Positions 58,532 to 64,000 of a stretch of DNA of 64,000 nt are shown piece after piece. The translations under genes were made by a program, and so were the position numbers. The notes under the pieces are model-generated. The model was given only the letters and a program-made list of their open reading frames with translations, was not told where the DNA came from and searched no databases. The DNA comes from Artemisia argyi (lineage: Eukaryota > Streptophyta > Magnoliopsida > Asterales > Asteraceae). Every line of letters starts with the position of its first letter. The stretch's first letter is position 1. The DNA lies in assembly GCA_030686995.1 (NCBI GenBank), contig CM060708.1, forward strand, positions 260,528,044-260,592,043, given 5' to 3'.

Positions 58532-59930
58532 TGTGGAAAACTAGAAAGGGGGTTGAATAGTTTACCGCTTTTTAATGTCATATTTAACTTGAATATCTTT
58601 TAGAAAACTTTTCCGTTTGCTTAAAGATATAAACACAACGTTATATGTTTGATTCTTTGAAAAGCTTTTTATGTAAATAACAATTCTAACTTTACTAGTT
58701 TCATACATTGAAAAGCTTTGCTTGTGATGATCCTAACTTTGCTTGTTTAGTTATTTGAAAAGCTTTACTTTTGTTTGAAGATACAAACACATCTTTACTT
58801 GTTTGGTTCTTTGAAAAGCGTTATATGTAACTAGCAATTCTAACTAAAGAACAACATGTAATAAGCAAAGATAAAGAAAGAAACGATCAAACCACAACAC
58901 GATTGTTTATCGTGGTTCGGCTACAAGGACTCTTTTTCTTTGTCCTACATCCACGCCCCGAGTTTCCAACTCGAGAGTTATAAGCACTAATCAACAAGCT
59001 CCTTTCACCGGCGGAGAAAACCTTTACAACGTCGCTTACACTTTTACCGACACTAAGCTAGATGTCGAGTTCTTTTACACGGGTACAACCACTCCCATCG
59101 TCGCTTACACTTTTACCGACACTAAGCTAGATGTCGAGTTCTTTACTAAGGGTACAACCACTCCCGTTAGTTCTTTTACAAGGGTACAACAACTCCCTAC
59201 ACACTACGTATTTTGAGGCCTAAAATACTAACAAATCACTTCTACATACATGACACAAATGAAGTATAAACTACCAAAGCTTATACATGACCAAGCTACC
59301 AAGACTTGCAACTTTAGAGTTAAAGCTTGTAACTTCTTGAATGATCTTGTGAAGTCCCTTGCTACATAAGAGAATTACACAAGACAAATGTTACTGAGTT
59401 AGTTTAGAGAGTATGTGAAAATATGTCCTAAAAGGGTGACTCAAAACTAACAAATGGTTTGGTATTTATAGCAAACCATTCTGCAGGTCTGGCGGATACG
59501 GCGGACCCCTCAGAAGGGTTCCGCCCATGTATCTCCAGGGTACCGCCAGGGCTGCAGTTGGTTTTTGCAATAAATCTTCCAAACCAAACAAGGTCACATC
59601 ACATTACTTCTAGTCAAACACAAGACTTGCAAGCAAGCATAAGGTTAGTCAAACACTCTTTCTTACCATAAATGTATATAGACAAAGCTTGCCCTAAATG
59701 TGATGTGACATTACTATTTTAAGAAATAAATGTGATGTGACAAGACACTTTTTAATTTAAGAAATAAAAACAATGTTTTGTTTAAAAAGAAATGTAAACC
59801 TTAGTTAAACAAGACTTAAATACTTAAAGTGATGATTTACTTATAGCTAAACTTCATACTTTGTCATTAACAAAACTTAGCAAAGATCGTAAAATATAAA
59901 TAACGTTTTTAGGCGATATTTGTATTAACA
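58532..59930 (-). repeat. 5' LTR of the non-autonomous element (1399 bp)
   Basis: Partner of 49265-50663. It contains the GC-rich block at 59481-59556 and the TATA box at 59463-59470. Confidence 0.95.
59481..59556 (-). promoter_or_regulatory. GC-rich palindromic block, LTR copy (5' LTR), with TATA box downstream
   Basis: Same block as 50215-50290 with one base change that I saw. Minus-strand TATAAATA lies at 59470-59463, in the position of the active promoter. Confidence 0.65.
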
Positions 59931-59998
59931 TATTTCTTGACATTTGACATAGAGACACTATTGCCTTGTCTTTTGTCAAGTGCATCTAGTTTGTTAAG

Positions 59999-60118
59999 CG
60001 CCACTAGTTCAACTATCTGCTATTTTGGTGGTTTTGAGTCGCTTGATTCGCCACTGATTCAACTATCTGCTTCGGTGGTTTTAAGTTGCTTGATGCGCCA
60101 CTGGTTCAACTATCTGCA
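59999..60118 (+). repeat. Tandem repeat of about 49 bp, 2.5 copies
   Basis: cgccact..ttcaactatctgc occurs near 59999, 60049 and 60097, separated by ggtggttttgagt.gcttga. Confidence 0.8.
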
Positions 60119-60745
60119 CAAACATGATAAGAATAAAACGCATATCAGATCTTGTAACTTTGTCCGAACCACCCAATTAAAAATAAGGTATAGATTAAAC
60201 TCTAGGAATGGTTTACAAAGGTACAAGTAAATTTGTCCCAACCATCCAATTAAAAATGGAAAAAATAAGCTGAAAAAATCAAATAGACCAACGTGACTAC
60301 TTGATTAGAAACAACTATATTTTTTGATAATCAGATCTTGGTCTTTTTCCGATTTTAGGCTTTCTTACAATCGATTCTGCATCTTTTATTTGTAACTTTT
60401 ATTCAACCTTCCAAAGCTATATACATTTCAGATTATTTTTTTCAAACTAGAAAAAAGTAAAGATTCCAAGGTAGCATTTGCTTTTGGCCAATTTGGTTAT
60501 GGTCAATCTAGTTTTTAAATCAGTCCCCGCATAATGGGTGCTTAAAAACATCTAAAAGATGAATTCAAGGATAAAAAATCATTTCAGATGTTAATGCACT
60601 TTTCAAAATAATAAAAGATAATACCATATAAAAATGGCGGGCTGGGTAACATGTCATGAAAGACATTTTGAGTTGTTTTGCAACCTAATGATGTATTAGT
60701 AAATTAAGGACTAAGATAGGGACCAGATAAAGATGCCTGATTGCA

Positions 60746-61496
60746 TCAGAAATGTGTACTCAAGTATTCACAAAAAATCTTGTCATTGTAAGATAGCAAG
60801 GCGGTATATGAACCTTGAGATTGTTTCAAAGCTTCATTGACAGCCTCATCAACCCAATTTAAATATCTACACACATTACATATAGCTTTAGTGAAAGAAA
60901 AATCAAGGAGCTTGAACCATGTAGCTCAATAAACATGTAAAAGCAAAGTACCAATCAAGAACAGGGCGAGGTTGGAGTGTTCCTCGCCAGTAATTAGGAT
61001 CAACCAAACCGGCGGCATTCCTCAGCTAGTCAATTCTCGAAACATTAGCCACCACAATTGGAACACCATATCCTTTTAAATTCAATGCTAATTTCTCATA
61101 GTGAGCTGAATACCGCCACCGCCGTATATTATCAGTCGCAACCATCACCGCCATTGTAATTGAGACCCCAAATCCAGGAATCGAAACATTTATCAAAATA
61201 TTTATGCTACCGAGCCGGACTGGACCGCCAAACATGTCATTGGATGGGGCCTTAGCGGTGGTCTTTGTGCGAGTGTGGTGGTGGTGTGAGTAGTGGCGTT
61301 GGTAAGGAGAGTGTTGAGGAGATAGAAGAAGACCAGATCTAGTTTTTGTGAATATATATTTGGGATGGAGTATTGAAAAACATGGGCGGGTCAATAAAAT
61401 ATTTGGGTAGAGGGGCAATTTAAATTTGGGGAAAATTTTAGGCGGGCTGGGAAACGTTAAAATTTGGGATAGAGTATTCAAGCTCAAGCCTATCAA
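60746..61496 (-). pseudogene. Decayed two-exon gene of unrecognised family
   Basis: Reading leftwards, an open frame from 61496 encodes FGGPVRLGSINILINVSI, a hydrophobic stretch, and YEKLALNLKGYGVPIVVANV, then TAG at 61028-61026. The same frame stays protein-like for about 24 more codons (AAGLVDPNYWRGTLQPRPVL) to a GT near 60951. An acceptor TGTGTAG (60867) opens an exon encoding YLNWVDEAVNEALKQSQGSY, ending in TGA at 60746. The junction also makes a TGA. Two stops in an otherwise coherent protein indicate a pseudogene. An N-terminal Ser/Thr/His/Arg-rich region might be a transit peptide. I cannot name the family. Confidence 0.45.
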
Positions 61497-61799
61497 ATCA
61501 AGTTAAATGTTTAATGAGTTGAGTTCAACCTTATAAATGTTCGACTCGAGTTATTGTTGAGTTTTCGAGCTTGTAAGTGATATAGCATATGTTTTTTTTA
61601 TATATTTTGTATGTAAGCGTACTAAGTGTAAATAGTTATTTATGAGTGTATCGAGATTTTCAAGCCGAAGGTGAACCGAATTCGATTATTAGGTTATATT
61701 TCAAATTTAATTTGTGTAAGAAAACACACCTTTACAAATAAATCGAGCTTTTCGAGTCAAGCTGAAGCTGAGTTCAAACTTTCTCAATCTCGGATAACA

Positions 61800-62984
61800 T
61801 GATTGGGAGGTCCCTGCATACTTGCTTCTTAGTGTCTGTGACAAACTGTATACACCTACCAAGCTGGTGTAACCCGTGCATGACCGCCTTTAATAACTTC
61901 AAATACAATGCATATAACATTCACACCATAACTATACACCTACCAAGTCGGTGCAACCCATGCATGACCGGTGATAGTTTCATTCTCACGGGGAACCAGT
62001 GTAATCTATCGACCTGTCTCTTAGAGATGGTTGATATTGAAGCAGGAGACCTCTCCCTAATCTCCGCATAGGAAACCAAATGTGCACTTATCGAGTCTAG
62101 AGCCCCGAGATTCATCAAAAGATCTCATAGGAACACATGATATTTCTACACTGGTTGTTCATCATTAAGGACACCAGATGTAAACTTAAGAGTCCTACGC
62201 AGATCTTAGCAATCTGCCAGAACATTTATGAGAGGATTCACTTTTGTGATTCTCAATGATTGAATGGAAATTCCTGCCAGGGTCAACATCAAGTAGCCCT
62301 GACAGCAGGTCACTTCGGTAATTCTTTATGGGTTACGCTTAGTGTTCGCGGTGGTTTCAAACGGTCTATAGTCGTGGAGTGATCCCCAACGACTCACCCA
62401 GTCATTGAGCTACTTAGTAGGTCTTGTAAGCTCTCTCGAGAGTATCTGACATGGGAACGGCCTTGGTAAGGGTTAGAAGGAGTCTTCACACTATGCTGTT
62501 GACGATCTCTAATTCTTATCTGTAAGTACCGGATGTTTTATTGCTAACTGTTTATATGCAGGGACACTTCATCTCCATGGCAACAGATTCCACATGCTCA
62601 TACATACATCTGGAAGTTAAAGAAAGCTCCCTCAAAGATCTATACAACACAAAGTTCAAAGAAAGATTCTACGCCAAAAAGAAGAATCTACAAAGTATAA
62701 AGACTAAAGATCAAATTGAAAGAAAGGGAACTACGTGCATATGAATATCAAAGTCCAAAGATGTGTGAGCATGTTGGAATGGCAAACAACCACCACAGAC
62801 ACAGAAGTGACGAAAGGCAGATAACTCCACATCACAAAAGAACAAAGAACGATGAAAAATCAGTTATCAAAGATCACAAAGCATGAAGGAACAAAGACTA
62901 AAGACTATTCTACAACGACACACAAAGCTAAAGACAAAGAACACGGAAGACCCACTCATGTGGAGTATCATTCGAATGACCACC
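61800..62984 (+). other. Interior remnant of a copia-type element
   Basis: It lies upstream of a polypurine tract and 3' LTR. No polymerase word is recognisable. A 67-codon frame (62541-62744) rich in Lys is the longest near the LTR. The 5' part of the element is not identified. Confidence 0.4.
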
Positions 62985-62998
62985 CCTTAGGGGGAGAT
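62985..62998 (+). other. Polypurine tract of the copia remnant
   Basis: cttagggggagat directly precedes the LTR start at 62999. Confidence 0.75.
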
Positions 62999-63411
62999 TG
63001 TTAGCATTAAAAATATATATATTGAAGTGATGGTCATTCTTATATTGTAACTTTGTGTCGTTTGTTAAGATTAGTAGTAGTTTAGTCATTGGGCCTTGGA
63101 CTTGGCAAGCTAATATGTCATGTGCTATGTTTCATAAGCCTTATTATCTAGTCATGTAACCAAGTCCAACCCCAAGCCCATGGAAAGCCTATGTATGGAA
63201 CTATAAAAGGCACTTTACCTCTCATTTGTAAGGTGTGCTTGTGTGTGTATTTGTGTGTGTTTCTCTCTTAATAAAAGTTCTCATATTTCTTATATCTCTC
63301 TCTCTACATACGCCATACATATATACATTATACAAGTCACCATCTTTCCATCTCTACTTCATCTTTGCTTTTATATTGTTGTGATAAAGTTGTGATATTT
63401 AGGGTCCTACA
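62999..63411 (+). repeat. 3' LTR of a copia-type element (413 bp)
   Basis: It starts TGTTAGCATT and ends GGGTCCTACA. actataaaaggcac near 63200 is a TATA box, and the sequence after it is pyrimidine-rich with aataaaag near 63270. The partner 5' LTR is not in the window. Confidence 0.7.
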
Positions 63412-63660
63412 ATGGGTCATGGGTCATATGCATTAGGTTATCACTGGTCACATTCAATAATGGGTATTTGACATCATATGGGTTATATGCATTGGGTTAT
63501 AGTTGTTTAGAGTGTCATGTTACGATACATCCATAACTGTTGATAATGGGTCATGTGCATTGGGTTGTAGTGGCGTATAGTGTCATGTTATCGACAAATA
63601 AATGATTGGTGATCGACAATGGGTAATTAACATGGGCCATGGGTCATGTGCATTGGATTT
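63412..63660 (+). repeat. Degenerate repeats of a gggtcat-gcattgggtta phrase
   Basis: At least four copies of aatgggtcat.tgcattggg occur, near 63413, 63470, 63547 and 63640. No coding potential. Confidence 0.6.
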
Positions 63661-63689
63661 TGTAAACTAAGACAAATACTATACAACAT

Positions 63690-63905
63690 TTTTATACGTT
63701 TTGTATTTTTTTACGTATTCGGCCGTTTGTAATGTTTTTCGTCCCTTTTTACCGATTTCAATCGATTTTGATCGATTTCGCTAGTTTTCGACCGATGTTG
63801 ATAGATTTCGACGGATTTAGACCGTTTTAGACCGACTACGACCAATTGCGACCGTGTTCGACCGATTTCATCCATTTTGAACGTTTTCGGCAATTTTTGC
63901 TCGTT
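63690..63905 (+). repeat. Short-unit array of cgaccgatttcg-like words
   Basis: The words gaccgattt, cgatttcg and gaccgttttaga recur every 11-12 bases. A tttttatacgtttt word at its left edge resembles the array at 12.7-13.9 kb. Confidence 0.65.
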
Positions 63906-63908
63906 TTC

Positions 63909-63941
<33 letters not shown>

Positions 63942-63946
63942 TAAAC

Positions 63947-64000
<54 letters not shown>
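63909..64000. repeat. (AAT)n microsatellite at the window edge
   Basis: An ataataata run interrupted once near 63942 (ataaact). It continues past the window. Confidence 0.95.

Larger units (their letters stand above)
49265..59930 (-). mobile_element. Non-autonomous Sirevirus-like copia element, 10.7 kb
   Basis: Two 1399-bp LTRs (TGTGGAAAACTA...TATTAACA) flank 7.9 kb, and TATTT is duplicated at 49260-49264 and 59931-59935. The primer-binding site is beside the right LTR and the polypurine tract beside the left, so it is transcribed leftwards. In that direction it carries a decayed gag, a long non-coding region, a broken ORF with an apparent intron, an intact 440-codon ORF and repeated polypurine motifs. 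No integrase, reverse transcriptase or RNase H was recognised. Gag wording and multiplied purine tracts point to a Sirevirus origin. Confidence 0.9.

Overview
The window is plant nuclear DNA. The best anchor is one intact host gene, a two-exon chalcone synthase (CHS) on the minus strand (21807-23290), whose protein and intron position fit a eudicot and look most like Asteraceae CHS. The AT-rich base composition, the Sirevirus-type Ty1/copia coding sequences and the style of the LTRs also suggest Asteraceae. The family is inferred, and no species is claimed. Most of the rest is transposable elements, many of them inserted into one another.

Layout. 1-2270 is part of a minus-strand Ty3/gypsy-type LTR whose outer end abuts a broken copia LTR. 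2271-11290 is a young Sirevirus-like Ty1/copia element with gag, an in-frame stop, pol, multiplied polypurine tracts and a complete 3' LTR. 11291-20900 is gene-free: degenerate minisatellite-like arrays (including a fold-back array at 12.7-13.9 kb), microsatellites, MITE-like sequences, two Helitron-like 3' ends and a Stowaway-type MITE. 21807-23290 is CHS with its promoter to the right. From about 23.93 to 40.9 kb there is a nest: an old internally deleted minus-strand gypsy element, holding a non-coding LTR element (24634-31067, minus) and a very young gag-only LTR element (31279-38873, plus, perfect 5-bp target duplication). 41-47 kb holds copia LTR remnants, a solo-LTR-like insertion and MITEs. 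47.3-48.9 kb looks like one end of a CACTA transposon, with 180-bp repeats and exon-like sequence. A hAT-type MITE (48983-49255) lies directly beside a complete 10.7-kb non-autonomous Sirevirus-like element (49265-59930, minus, target duplication TATTT). 60.7-61.5 kb holds a decayed two-exon gene, 61.8-63.4 kb a copia remnant with a 3' LTR, and the window ends in degenerate repeats and an AAT microsatellite.

The most unusual system is the 49265-59930 element. It has no recognisable pol but keeps a gag remnant and two further reading-frame units. A GC-rich, palindrome-rich block occurs upstream of the LTR TATA box and again upstream of each of the two internal units, which suggests duplicated internal promoters. 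One internal unit has splice-site-like signals; the other is an intact 440-codon ORF ending in a CCHC zinc knuckle.

No tRNA, rRNA or CRISPR array was recognised. Everything here comes from reading the sequence; no alignment or database search was run.
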